NCBI GenBank assembly: GCA_902465425.1
Contig: CABQNA010000024.1
Location: forward strand, 1 to 13,174
Reading direction: 5' to 3'
DNA from: an uncultured Collinsella sp.
GTDB lineage: Bacteria > Actinomycetota > Coriobacteriia > Coriobacteriales > Coriobacteriaceae
Length of the DNA stretch: 13,174 nt
Below are positions 1 to 7,866 of this stretch, piece by piece (position 1 is the first letter of the stretch; the number at the start of each line of letters is the position of its first letter). A model generated the notes under the pieces. It was not told the DNA's origin. It did no database searches and was given only the letters and a program-made list of their open reading frames with translations. Position numbers and translations under genes: made by a program.

Positions 1-201
1 TACCTGGCGGGCAAAAAGCTCGCCGCCGACGGCATTGGCGAGGCCAAATGCGCATCCGGTTACGGCACCGACCAACACCAGTTCAAGCGCATGACGCCGG
101 TTGATCTCGACACCGCACAGTGCCGCCGAGGCAAAGACGCCAAAGAGCAGCGTCGTGGCGTGGTGGATTGCCCAAAGGACCATTTCGGCCGAGGAGACCA
201 T
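1..201 (-). CDS. N-terminal fragment of a membrane protein, probably the sensor kinase partnered with the LytTR regulator
   Basis: The reading frame starts at the ATG whose complement is 199-201 and stays open for 67 codons to the window edge, so only the N-terminus is visible. Its first base overlaps the last base of the upstream response regulator's stop codon (TGATG), which implies translational coupling. A GGGAG Shine-Dalgarno lies a few bases upstream. Two hydrophobic stretches, about residues 8-30 and 39-58, look like transmembrane helices separated by a short turn containing NRRH. LytTR response regulators are usually encoded next to multi-pass membrane histidine kinases with a GHKL ATPase domain, so that is the most likely identity. 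The kinase domain itself lies outside the window, so this rests on context alone. Another membrane protein cannot be excluded. Confidence 0.6.
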   Translation of the reverse strand, partial: MVSSAEMVLWAIHHATTLLFGVFASAALCGVEINRRHALELVLVGAVTGCAFGLANAVGGELFARQV

Positions 202-923
202 CAGTGTCTCCCACCCTCAAAGCGCGCCGCAAAGTAGGCGTCTTGGAATCCCTGCTTGCAGCTGCGCGAAAGCGGGATGCACGCGCCCGAGCGCATGACG
301 ATGTCCGTGCGGTCAAAGTGATCGATATTGCGCAGGTTGACCTGGTAGCTGCGGTGGCATTTAAAGAAGACCGCGTTTTGCTCCAAGCGGTCCTCGACGC
401 TGCGGAACGACTCGAGTGCCTCGATATCGCGTCCGTCGCGCAGGTGGAAGACCACGTGCTTGTTGCGCGCCTCGGCATATTCGATGTCGGACAGGCGCAG
501 GGCGTGGTAGCCAAAGGAAGTTTTGATCACGAGCTCGTCGGTTGCCGCCGGGCGCATGCTCGAAAGCTCGTCGAGTAATCGCGCCAGGCGTTCGTAAGTC
601 ACGGGCTTGAGCAGATAGTCGAAGGCGCGGACCTCGTAGGATTCCAGCGCGAACTCGGGCGACGAGGTGAGGAACACCAGGCGCACGGCGGTGTCGGCCT
701 GGCGCAGTTCGCGTGCGGTGTCCATGCCGTTGACGAGCGGCATGATCATGTCGAGCAGAATGATGTCGGCGCGCGATGCGGCATGGTGGGCCAGCAGGTC
801 CTCGCCGCGCGTGACGAGCGCAACATCGACCGCCGTGCCCGTCTCGGTCGACCAACGGTCGATCATCCGGTGCAGCCTATCTAGAAAAGCGACATCATCG
901 TCGCAGGCAATAATCTTGAGCAT
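201..923 (-). CDS. LytTR-family two-component response regulator
   Basis: This 240-residue cytoplasmic protein has an N-terminal receiver domain (about 1-120) and a C-terminal LytTR DNA-binding domain (about 130-236). Receiver hallmarks are visible: the acidic cluster D8-D10, the phosphoacceptor D58 in LLDMIMP, T86 in FLTSS and K106 in LLKP. The LytTR domain carries its typical FKCHRSYQVN segment at 187-196. Members of this family bind direct repeats upstream of target promoters and often control peptide or virulence-type secretion, competence or quorum sensing. The specific targets here cannot be read from sequence. The start is supported by an AAGGGGG Shine-Dalgarno (complement of 928-934) four bases before the ATG. 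It is co-transcribed with the membrane protein immediately downstream and diverges from the nad operon. Confidence 0.93.
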   Translation of the reverse strand: MLKIIACDDDVAFLDRLHRMIDRWSTETGTAVDVALVTRGEDLLAHHAASRADIILLDMIMPLVNGMDTARELRQADTAVRLVFLTSSPEFALESYEVRAFDYLLKPVTYERLARLLDELSSMRPAATDELVIKTSFGYHALRLSDIEYAEARNKHVVFHLRDGRDIEALESFRSVEDRLEQNAVFFKCHRSYQVNLRNIDHFDRTDIVMRSGACIPLSRSCKQGFQDAYFAARFEGGRH

Positions 924-1130
924 TCGGCCCCCTTAAGTAGTTCGATTTTGCCACATCGGGCACGCGCCGCTTGCGGGGGTGCGGACCGTTTGCGCCCCAC
1001 GGCGTGCAACTCGCGCCAAGCGGTATTGCGGTGGCGAAAGATGCCTCCTGCGCCATCGAGAGCTCAGCTATCCTCAGCTTGCCAGTTCGAAAATGGACCT
1101 GCCACATGATTGAATCTTTATTTCAACTTT

Positions 1131-1174
1131 ACACCTAGGTTTACAGCTGTCTTGTCAGCTGTAAACCTAGGTGT
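1131..1174. promoter_or_regulatory. Perfect 19-bp inverted repeat, probable operator of the NAD-biosynthesis repressor
   Basis: The left arm ACACCTAGGTTTACAGCTG (1131-1149) and right arm (1156-1174) are exact reverse complements around the 6-base centre TCTTGT. Each arm is itself built of two 8-bp palindromes, ACCTAGGT and ACAGCTGT. The inner 20 bases, ACAGCTGTCTTGTCAGCTGT (1143-1162), have the size and symmetry expected of a dimeric HTH repressor site. The right arm fills the space between the -35 and -10 elements of the nadA promoter, so a bound protein would block RNA polymerase. The natural candidate is the 3H-domain regulator encoded last in this operon. That assignment is inference. There is no U-tract after it, so it is not a terminator. 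Confidence 0.8.
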
Positions 1175-1180
1175 CATACT
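1152..1180 (+). promoter_or_regulatory. Probable sigma-70-type promoter of the nadABC operon
   Basis: TTGTCA (1152-1157, five of six matches to the -35 consensus) is followed after exactly 17 bases by CATACT (1175-1180, four of six matches to the -10 consensus). The -35 element begins in the operator centre and runs two bases into its right arm, and that arm then fills the spacer. Transcription would start near 1187 and leave a leader of about 30 bases before nadA. Confidence 0.65.
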
Positions 1181-1215
1181 AAAGCCCCAAGATTCGCCAA
1201 AAGAGAGGGGCCTTG

Positions 1216-2241
1216 ATGGCACAGAGCGCGAACATGGATGCGTCGGAGCTTGCACGCGATATCGCGGCCGGCCTAGCATCGGCAACGACGGCAACGGAGC
1301 GCGCGGCACTGGTGCCCGCAGAGCTCGTCGAGGCCATTCAGCAACTAAAAACCCAACGTGACGCGGTGATCCTAGCGCACTATTACGTGGCGCCCGAGGT
1401 GCAGGCCGTGGCTGATTACGTCGGCGACAGCTTCTACCTGGCCAAGCTCGCCAAGAGCCTGCCGCAGCAGACCATCGTGCTGTGCGGCGTGGAGTTTATG
1501 GGCGAGAGCGCCAAGCTGCTCAACCCCACCAAGACCGTGCTGCTGCCCGAGCCGGGCGCGGACTGCCCCATGGCTCACATGGTCAAGCGCGAGACGGTCG
1601 ACGCCGCCCGCGCCGAGTACGGTGACGACCTGGCTGTCGTCTGCTACGTCAACTCCACGGTCGAGATCAAGAGCTGGAGCGACGTGTGCGTCACCAGCTC
1701 CAACGCCGTTAAGATCGTGTCCGAGCTGCCGCAGCAGCATATCCTGTTCATTCCCGACCAAAACCTCGGTCGCTTCGTAGCCGAGCAGGTGCCGCAAAAG
1801 CACGTCATCCTCAACAACGGCTACTGCCCGCGCCATCACATCATCACCGTCGAGCAGATCGTCGACGCGACGGAGGCCCACCCCGACGCGCTCGTGCTGG
1901 CGCATCCTGAGTGCAAGGCCGACGTCCTGGCCGAGGCCGACTACATCGGCTCCACCGCCGGCATCATCAAGTATGCCGAGGAGTCCGACGCGAGCGAGTT
2001 CATCATCGTGACGGTCCGCGGCGTGCTCTACGAGCTCGAGCGCCGCTGCCAGGGCACCGGCAAGAAGTTCTACTTCCCCGCGGTACAGCCCACCTGCGTC
2101 AACATGGATCTCATCACGCTCGAAAAGCTCGTGCGCTGCCTGGAGACGGGCGAGGGCGAGGTACAGATCGGCGTCTCGGACGAGGCTGCCGACCAGGCAA
2201 AACTTACGCTCGACCGTATGCTCGAGTACGCAGCGCGCTAG
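1216..2241 (+). CDS. nadA: Quinolinate synthase NadA
   Basis: This 341-residue cytoplasmic enzyme condenses iminoaspartate with dihydroxyacetone phosphate to give quinolinate, the second step of de novo NAD synthesis. It uses an oxygen-sensitive [4Fe-4S] cluster. The three expected cluster cysteines are visible: C90 in VLCGVEFMGE, C204 in NGYCPRHH and C294 in PTCVNM. Other family signatures include AHYYVAPEVQ, YVNSTVEIK, PDQNLGR, HPEC and YIGSTAGI. The length is typical of bacterial NadA. I place the start at the ATG at 1216, five bases after an AGAGAGGGG Shine-Dalgarno. A TTG immediately before it (1213) and an ATG at 1234 are less likely alternatives. It is the first gene of the operon, just downstream of the operator and promoter. 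The roughly 35 residues before the conserved core look variable. Confidence 0.97.
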   Translation: MAQSANMDASELARDIAAGLASATTATERAALVPAELVEAIQQLKTQRDAVILAHYYVAPEVQAVADYVGDSFYLAKLAKSLPQQTIVLCGVEFMGESAKLLNPTKTVLLPEPGADCPMAHMVKRETVDAARAEYGDDLAVVCYVNSTVEIKSWSDVCVTSSNAVKIVSELPQQHILFIPDQNLGRFVAEQVPQKHVILNNGYCPRHHIITVEQIVDATEAHPDALVLAHPECKADVLAEADYIGSTAGIIKYAEESDASEFIIVTVRGVLYELERRCQGTGKKFYFPAVQPTCVNMDLITLEKLVRCLETGEGEVQIGVSDEAADQAKLTLDRMLEYAAR

Positions 2242-2244
2242 AAC

Positions 2245-2279
2245 AATGTGACATGAGGGGCAGTCCCTTATGCCACATT
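2245..2279. repeat. REP-like imperfect palindrome between nadA and nadB
   Basis: AATGTGACATGAGGGG (2245-2260) pairs with 2264-2279 at 13 of 16 positions, leaving a 3-base loop CAG. It begins three bases after the nadA stop and ends before the nadB ribosome binding site. It has no U-tract, so a terminator role is unlikely. Its pattern, a GGGG/TCCC core flanked by ATG-type and CACATT ends, resembles repetitive extragenic palindromes. Membership in a genome-wide family is inferred, not shown. Confidence 0.55.
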
Positions 2280-2297
2280 ACAAGGGAGAGGATTCCT

Positions 2298-3674
2298 GTG
2301 AAAACCAAACAATACCCCGACATGGAGTGCGACGTCGTTATTGCCGGCTGCGGCGTGGCGGGCCTGTACGCAGCTCTCAACCTGCCGACGAGCACGCGCG
2401 TGATCATGCTCTCCAAGGGCGCGGTCGATGAGTGCGATTCGATGCTCGCGCAGGGCGGCATTTGCGTGCTGCCCGAAGGCTCGGACTACGATGCCTTCTT
2501 TGAGGACACCATGCACGCCGGTCATTACGAGAACCGCCGCGAGAGCGTCGACATCATGATCCGCTCGAGCCGCTCGGTCATCAACGACCTGCTAGCGATG
2601 GGCGTGGACTTTGAGCGCAAGGCCGATGGCAGCCTCGACTTTACCCGCGAGGGCGCACACAGCCGTCCGCGCATTGCCTTCCATGCCGACATAACGGGCA
2701 AGGAGATCACGACCAAGCTGCTCCAGGCCGTCCGCAAGCTGGATAACGTGCAGATTTTGGAGCACGTGGCCATGACCGACATCCTGACGGGCGAACGTGA
2801 CGGCGCCACGGTGTGTGCCGGTGTCATCGCCGTTTCCGTGGACGAGGACAACTCGGTTCGTCCCGCCGACGAGCTGACAAATGCCGCCGAGGGCGTGCAT
2901 GCCGGCGAGCCGTTTAAGATCCATGCCCGCCACACGCTGTGGGCGACGGGCGGTATCGGCGGCGTATACGACCATTCGACCAATTACCCGCAGCTCACGG
3001 GCGACGCCTGCTATATTGCTCAGGAGCATGGCATTAAGATGGAGCACCTGGACTACGTGCAGATTCACCCCACGGGACTGTTCTCGCCGCAGCCGGGCCG
3101 CACCTTCCTGATCAGCGAGAGCTGCCGCGGCGAGGGCGCGATTTTGCTCAACGCCGCTGGTGAGCGCTTTACCGACGAGCTTCAGCCGCGCGATGTGGTC
3201 GCCGCCGCTATTCGCGAGCAGATGAAGCAGGACGGTACCGAGCACGAGTGGCTGAGCTTTGCCCCCGTCGAGCGCGACGTGGTGACCGGGCACTTTGCCA
3301 ACATCCGCGCGCGCTGCCTGGAGGACGGCCGCGACATCTTGGACGAGCCCATCCCCGTTACGCCCACGCAGCACTACTTTATGGGCGGCGTGTGGGTCGA
3401 CAAGGACGGCCGCACCTCGATGCCCGAGCTCTACGCCGCGGGCGAGACGGCTTGCAACGGCGTTCACGGCAAGAACCGCCTTGCATCAAACAGCCTGCTC
3501 GAGGCGCTGGTCTGGGGTCGTCGCGCCGCGTGGTACATGCGTACCGGCGAGTCGCTGGCCGTGGAGCAGGCGGGCGATCCCGCGCTCGATGGCCGTCATC
3601 GCGCCCTGGGCGCCGACCCTCTGGCAATCGATGATTTGGCCCGTGCCGCCGGCACGCAGGCCGTGGAGGAGTAG
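2298..3674 (+). CDS. nadB: L-aspartate oxidase NadB, short form
   Basis: This FAD enzyme oxidises L-aspartate to iminoaspartate, the substrate of NadA. It belongs to the succinate dehydrogenase/fumarate reductase flavoprotein family. Visible signatures are the dinucleotide-binding GCGVAG (17-22), SMLAQGGI, HSRPRIAFHADITGKE, ATGGIGGVY, DYVQIHPTGL, RGEGAILLN, and the late block HYFMGGV...AAGETACNGVHG...RLASNSLLEALVWGRRAA. The chosen start is the GTG at 2298, seven bases after an AAGGGAGAG Shine-Dalgarno, giving 458 residues. The open frame continues upstream inside nadA, but that part is clearly the other frame of nadA. The protein ends about 45 residues after the last flavoprotein motif, so it lacks the roughly 100-residue C-terminal helical domain of E. 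coli NadB. No frameshift is evident, because nadC follows three bases later. Confidence 0.95.
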   Translation: MKTKQYPDMECDVVIAGCGVAGLYAALNLPTSTRVIMLSKGAVDECDSMLAQGGICVLPEGSDYDAFFEDTMHAGHYENRRESVDIMIRSSRSVINDLLAMGVDFERKADGSLDFTREGAHSRPRIAFHADITGKEITTKLLQAVRKLDNVQILEHVAMTDILTGERDGATVCAGVIAVSVDEDNSVRPADELTNAAEGVHAGEPFKIHARHTLWATGGIGGVYDHSTNYPQLTGDACYIAQEHGIKMEHLDYVQIHPTGLFSPQPGRTFLISESCRGEGAILLNAAGERFTDELQPRDVVAAAIREQMKQDGTEHEWLSFAPVERDVVTGHFANIRARCLEDGRDILDEPIPVTPTQHYFMGGVWVDKDGRTSMPELYAAGETACNGVHGKNRLASNSLLEALVWGRRAAWYMRTGESLAVEQAGDPALDGRHRALGADPLAIDDLARAAGTQAVEE

Positions 3675-3677
3675 ACC

Positions 3678-4538
3678 ATGAATCCCATTACCATGAAGCT
3701 TGTCGTCGATGATCTGATTCTGCAGGCTCTGCGCGAGGACATTACGTTTGAGGACGTGAGCACGGCGAGCGTGTGCCCCACGGCGCGTCCCGCCACGGTG
3801 GAGCTCATCGCCAAAGCCGATGGCGTCATCGCCGGCTTGGATGTGTTTGCCCGTACCTTTGAGCTGCTGGATTCGCAGAGCTCGGTTCTGCTCGACGTTG
3901 CCGATGGCGACGAGGTGCACGCCGGCGACCATGTGGGTCAGGTGCGCGGCGATGCGCGCGTGCTGCTTTCGGGTGAGCGCGTGGCGCTCAACTACCTGCA
4001 GCGCATGAGCGGTATCGCTACCTACACGCACAGCATGGCCGCGGCGCTCGAGGGCACCAAGACCGTGCTCGTCGACACGCGCAAGACCACGCCGGGCATG
4101 CGCGTGTTTGAGAAGGCGGCGGTTGAAATCGGCGGCGGCAGCAACCACCGCTACAACCTGTCGACGGCCGTCATGCTCAAGGACAACCACATCGATGCCG
4201 CCGGTGGCGTGACGCGCGCGATCGAGATGGCGCGCACCCATGCGTCGTTTACCACGACGGTCGAGATTGAGTGCGAGAACCTGGACATGGTGCGCGAGGC
4301 CGTGGAGGCCGGCGCCGACATCATCATGTTCGACAACATGACCCACGACGACATGGCCGCCGCCATCGAGCTTATCGCCGGCCGTGCCAAGACCGAGTGC
4401 TCGGGCAATGTGGACGCCAGCAATATCCGCGCCCTGGCTGATCTGGGCGTTGACTTTATTAGCTCGGGGGCGTTGACGCACTCTGCGCCGATTCTCGACC
4501 TCTCGCTTAAGCACCTGCGCCTGCTGGACGGTAAATAA
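3678..4538 (+). CDS. nadC: Nicotinate-nucleotide pyrophosphorylase (quinolinate phosphoribosyltransferase) NadC
   Basis: The enzyme converts quinolinate and PRPP to nicotinate mononucleotide, CO2 and pyrophosphate, finishing the pathway section started by NadB and NadA. The 286-residue length is normal. The type II phosphoribosyltransferase hallmarks are all present: R109 in LQRMSGIAT, DTRKTTPG (133-140), the H157-R158 pair in GGGSNHRYN, K168 in MLKDNH, acidic residues in VEIECENL (195-202), D219 in IMFDN, and the C-terminal ISSGALTHSAP. The ATG lies three bases after the nadB stop. Its Shine-Dalgarno GGAGGAG (3665-3671) is embedded in the last nadB codons, so the two are tightly coupled. Confidence 0.97.
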   Translation: MNPITMKLVVDDLILQALREDITFEDVSTASVCPTARPATVELIAKADGVIAGLDVFARTFELLDSQSSVLLDVADGDEVHAGDHVGQVRGDARVLLSGERVALNYLQRMSGIATYTHSMAAALEGTKTVLVDTRKTTPGMRVFEKAAVEIGGGSNHRYNLSTAVMLKDNHIDAAGGVTRAIEMARTHASFTTTVEIECENLDMVREAVEAGADIIMFDNMTHDDMAAAIELIAGRAKTECSGNVDASNIRALADLGVDFISSGALTHSAPILDLSLKHLRLLDGK

Positions 4539-5083
4539 TGGACGCCCGTGAGCGTCGCCGTGCCATCATGGCCGTGCTCGAGGGAGCCAAGGGACCCGTA
4601 TCGGGCAGCGCGCTTGCCCGCGAGGTGGGTGTGAGCCGCCAGATTGTCGTGCAAGACATCGCTCTGCTGCGCGCCGACGGGCACGATATCGTGGCGACCA
4701 ACCGTGGTTATGTGCTGCAGGAGGCCCCCAGCAGCCCCGCTGTGCCCACGCGCTTGGTCAAGGTTCGCCACAGCGTGGAGCAGGCGGGCGATGAGCTCAC
4801 GAGTATCGTCGACGCCGGCGGCTCCGTGCTCAATGTGATCGTCAATCACCGCGTATACGGTAAGATCACGGCTGATCTGGACATCCGCAATCGCCGCGAT
4901 GTCGAGCGCTATCTGCGCGATATCGAGAGCGGCAAGAGCTTTCCGCTGCTAACGGTGACGAGCGGCTATCACTTCCATCGCATTGCGGCGGAGGACGAAC
5001 AGACCCTCGACGAAATTGAGGCGATGCTCAAGGAGAAAGGCTACCTAGCCGATTTAATGCCCTACGAGGATGATTTGTCCTAG
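4538..5083 (+). CDS. niaR: NiaR-like transcriptional repressor (HTH plus 3H domain), probable NAD-operon regulator
   Basis: This 181-residue protein has an N-terminal winged helix (about 4-60, with SGSALAREVGVSRQIVVQDIALLR as recognition region) and a C-terminal 3H domain (about 72-172). The 3H family is known from NiaR/YrxA, a niacin-responsive repressor of NAD synthesis and niacin uptake. Potential metal or ligand residues match those I recall from the Thermotoga maritima structure: H78 in KVRHS, E86 in GDELTS, and H145 and H147 in SGYHFHR. Its start codon overlaps the nadC stop by one base (TAATG), so translation is coupled. Being last in the nadABC operon, downstream of a perfect operator, it probably autoregulates the whole unit. 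The effector (nicotinate or another) is inferred from the family. Confidence 0.92.
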   Translation: MDARERRRAIMAVLEGAKGPVSGSALAREVGVSRQIVVQDIALLRADGHDIVATNRGYVLQEAPSSPAVPTRLVKVRHSVEQAGDELTSIVDAGGSVLNVIVNHRVYGKITADLDIRNRRDVERYLRDIESGKSFPLLTVTSGYHFHRIAAEDEQTLDEIEAMLKEKGYLADLMPYEDDLS

Positions 5084-5118
5084 CCCGACACCGTCCCCAA
5101 TTAGCTGCCCACGAATGC

Positions 5119-5158
5119 AAAAGGAGGCCTCCGCGGCGATGCGGAGGCCTCCTTTTTT
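5119..5158. terminator. Strong rho-independent terminator between convergent niaR-like and ferredoxin genes
   Basis: AAAAGGAGGCCTCCGC (5119-5134) pairs perfectly with 5141-5156 around the loop GGCGAT, giving a 16-bp stem. On the plus strand it runs into TTTTTT (5153-5158), ending the nad operon. On the minus strand the stem ends in TTTT, so it may also serve the convergent ferredoxin gene, with a weaker U-tract. Confidence 0.93.
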
Positions 5159-5197
5159 GTGCACGGTGTACTTTTGAGTGTGCAGGTGGGGGAGTTG

Positions 5198-5383
5198 TTA
5201 CTCCTCGACGATCTCGGTGATCGCGCCAGCGGGGCAAGCGTCCTGGCAAGCGCCACAGGCGACGCAGGAGTCCTCGTCGGCGACGGTAGCGACGTCCTGG
5301 AGCTCCAGAACGCCAGCGGGGCAGGAGTCGACGCAAACGCCACAAGCGATGCACTCGTCGGCATCAATTACGGGATGAGCCAT
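5198..5383 (-). CDS. 2[4Fe-4S] ferredoxin
   Basis: This 61-residue soluble electron carrier is of the clostridial type. Two CxxCxxCxxxCP motifs are complete: C11-C14-C17-C21-P22 and C40-C43-C46-C50-P51, each supplying cysteines for both clusters in the usual swapped pattern. The protein is acidic overall. The chosen ATG (complement of 5381-5383) has a GAGAGG Shine-Dalgarno (complement of 5392-5397) eight bases upstream. An in-frame extension to 5449 would add residues with no ferredoxin character and would start upstream of that ribosome binding site, so I rejected it. It is monocistronic, with its own promoter and a shared terminator. Likely partners in an anaerobe are pyruvate:ferredoxin oxidoreductase or hydrogenase-type enzymes, none of which lies in the window. 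Confidence 0.96.
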   Translation of the reverse strand: MAHPVIDADECIACGVCVDSCPAGVLELQDVATVADEDSCVACGACQDACPAGAITEIVEE

Positions 5384-5402
5384 GGTAGTTTCCTCTCTGT
5401 TG

Positions 5403-5430
5403 ACCGACGCTACAGGCGATGTGCGTCGGT
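5403..5430. promoter_or_regulatory. 8-bp inverted repeat in the ferredoxin leader
   Basis: ACCGACGC (5403-5410) and GCGTCGGT (5423-5430) are exact reverse complements separated by 12 bases. The repeat falls between the predicted transcription start (near 5438) and the ribosome binding site of the minus-strand ferredoxin gene. It would therefore form a hairpin in the 5' untranslated region or serve as an operator. No function is known to me. Confidence 0.5.
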
Positions 5431-5444
5431 GTGATTCGGGCAAA

Positions 5445-5472
5445 AACATACCACGGGAGCGACCGTTTGCAA
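5445..5472 (-). promoter_or_regulatory. Probable extended -10 promoter of the ferredoxin gene
   Basis: Read on the minus strand, TTGCAA (5472-5467) is followed after 16 bases by TATGTT (5450-5445). The -10 is preceded by TGG, giving an extended -10 TGnTATGTT. Transcription would start near 5438, leaving a leader of about 55 bases that contains the 5403-5430 inverted repeat. Confidence 0.6.
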
Positions 5473-5605
5473 TACCCTCTGGCCGGCATCTTCATACCGT
5501 TCGCCGAGTATGCCACGGCTTACTAAAAAACATGCAGGTGAGGCCGATGAGCTGCGCAAATGTTAGCTAAAGGTGACTTGAAATATTGGGCGATTGAGCG
5601 AGCTT

Positions 5606-5709
5606 GCGGAAACCGCATCCCATTATTTTGTCGAAAAACGGGTTGCAGTTTCCGGTTAGGCCCGCTAGCGGAAAATGAATCCACGCTCAAACCGGGATGA
5701 GCTTTCCGC
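5606..5709. repeat. Four alternately oriented copies of a 16-bp motif, GCGGAAAnnGnATCCC
   Basis: Copy 1 (5606-5621) and copy 3 (5668-5682) read forward; copy 2 (5640-5655) and copy 4 (5694-5709) read in reverse. On a common strand they are GCGGAAACCGCATCCC, CCGGAAACTGCAACCC, GCGGAAAATGAATCC and GCGGAAAGCTCATCCC. Copies 1 and 2 would fold into a stem with 13 of 15 pairs. Copies 3 and 4 form a weaker stem, and copies 1 and 4 pair over 19 bases with three mismatches (5603-5621 with 5694-5712). Outside them TTGAGCG (5594-5600) and CGCTCAA (5684-5690) also match inverted. It could be a repeat element, a structured RNA, or multiple operator sites; I cannot choose. Confidence 0.65.
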
Positions 5710-5830
5710 AAGACGGCCCCCAGGCACCCCCGGACGCAAACCTCAGCCATCTCTACATAGATCTCGATAGATTTGCCGAGAACTCAATCAGCGCATCTAC
5801 CTGCGCATTTAAGAACCTAAACTCTCAGCA

Positions 5831-5870
5831 ATAAGAAATCTTATATGAATTGACTTAGATTTTGTATATT
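5831..5870 (+). promoter_or_regulatory. dnaK: AT-rich probable dnaK control region with ATAAGA/TCTTAT dyad
   Basis: ATAAGA (5831-5836) and TCTTAT (5839-5844) form a perfect short dyad. It is followed by TTGACT (5850-5855) and the -10-like TATATT (5865-5870). The two hexamers are only 9 bases apart, so they cannot be one standard promoter; either the -10 has a weak -35 or the arrangement is different. This is the only AT-rich, promoter-like stretch before dnaK. Confidence 0.35.
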
Positions 5871-5914
5871 CCGGCCCATAAGGGGATACACTACATCCTG
5901 AAAGACAAGCCGAA

Positions 5915-5944
5915 GCGCCGCGCGACAGATCGTCGAGGCGGCGC
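5915..5944 (+). promoter_or_regulatory. GC-rich hairpin in the dnaK leader
   Basis: GCGCCGC (5915-5921) pairs with GCGGCGC (5938-5944). Inside, CGAC (5923-5926) pairs with GTCG (5932-5935), leaving a small 1x2 internal loop and a 5-base loop. It lies ten bases upstream of the GAGAGGG Shine-Dalgarno of dnaK. It does not cover the ribosome binding site, so it is more likely a stability element or part of a control region than a thermometer. Confidence 0.5.
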
Positions 5945-5971
5945 GAACGCAAAAGAGAGAGGGAATTTCTA

Positions 5972-7864
<1,893 letters not shown>

Positions 7865-7866
7865 TC

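Larger units (their letters stand above)
924..1215. other. Divergent intergenic region between the LytTR regulator and nadA
   Basis: About 290 bases separate the two divergently transcribed genes. The right part (1131-1180) holds the nad operator and promoter described separately. The left part (935-1125) contains no convincing ORF, hairpin or -35/-10 pair that I can support. It must include the promoter of the minus-strand regulator unless that gene is transcribed from elsewhere. Confidence 0.6.
5384..5971. other. 588-base divergent intergenic region between ferredoxin and dnaK
   Basis: No credible gene is present; the short ORFs here lack ribosome binding sites and family features. From left to right it holds the ferredoxin leader and promoter (5384-5472), an unremarkable stretch (5473-5593), a structured block with four copies of an inverted motif (5594-5712), a second featureless stretch (5713-5825), an AT-rich probable dnaK control region (5826-5870), and a GC-rich leader hairpin before the dnaK ribosome binding site. 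I found neither a canonical HAIR (CTTGAGT-N7-ACTCAAG) nor a CIRCE element. Confidence 0.7.

Noticed and set aside
1911..2297. Upstream extension of the nadB reading frame inside nadA
   Set aside because: It is an arginine- and histidine-rich alternative frame of nadA. Family similarity begins just after the GTG at 2298, which has a good ribosome binding site.
5384..5449. N-terminal extension of the ferredoxin
   Set aside because: The internal ATG at 5383 has an ideal ribosome binding site and gives the standard ferredoxin length. The extension lies across the leader hairpin and the predicted promoter.
5606..5709. CRISPR array
   Set aside because: The repeats alternate in orientation, are imperfect and have unequal spacing, and no cas genes are present.
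5915..5963. RNA thermometer controlling dnaK
   Set aside because: The leader hairpin is very GC-rich and leaves the Shine-Dalgarno free, unlike ROSE or fourU elements.
5571..5971. HAIR or CIRCE operator
   Set aside because: Isolated fragments such as ACTCAA at 5782 have no partner at the right spacing, and no TTAGCACTC-type sequence exists.
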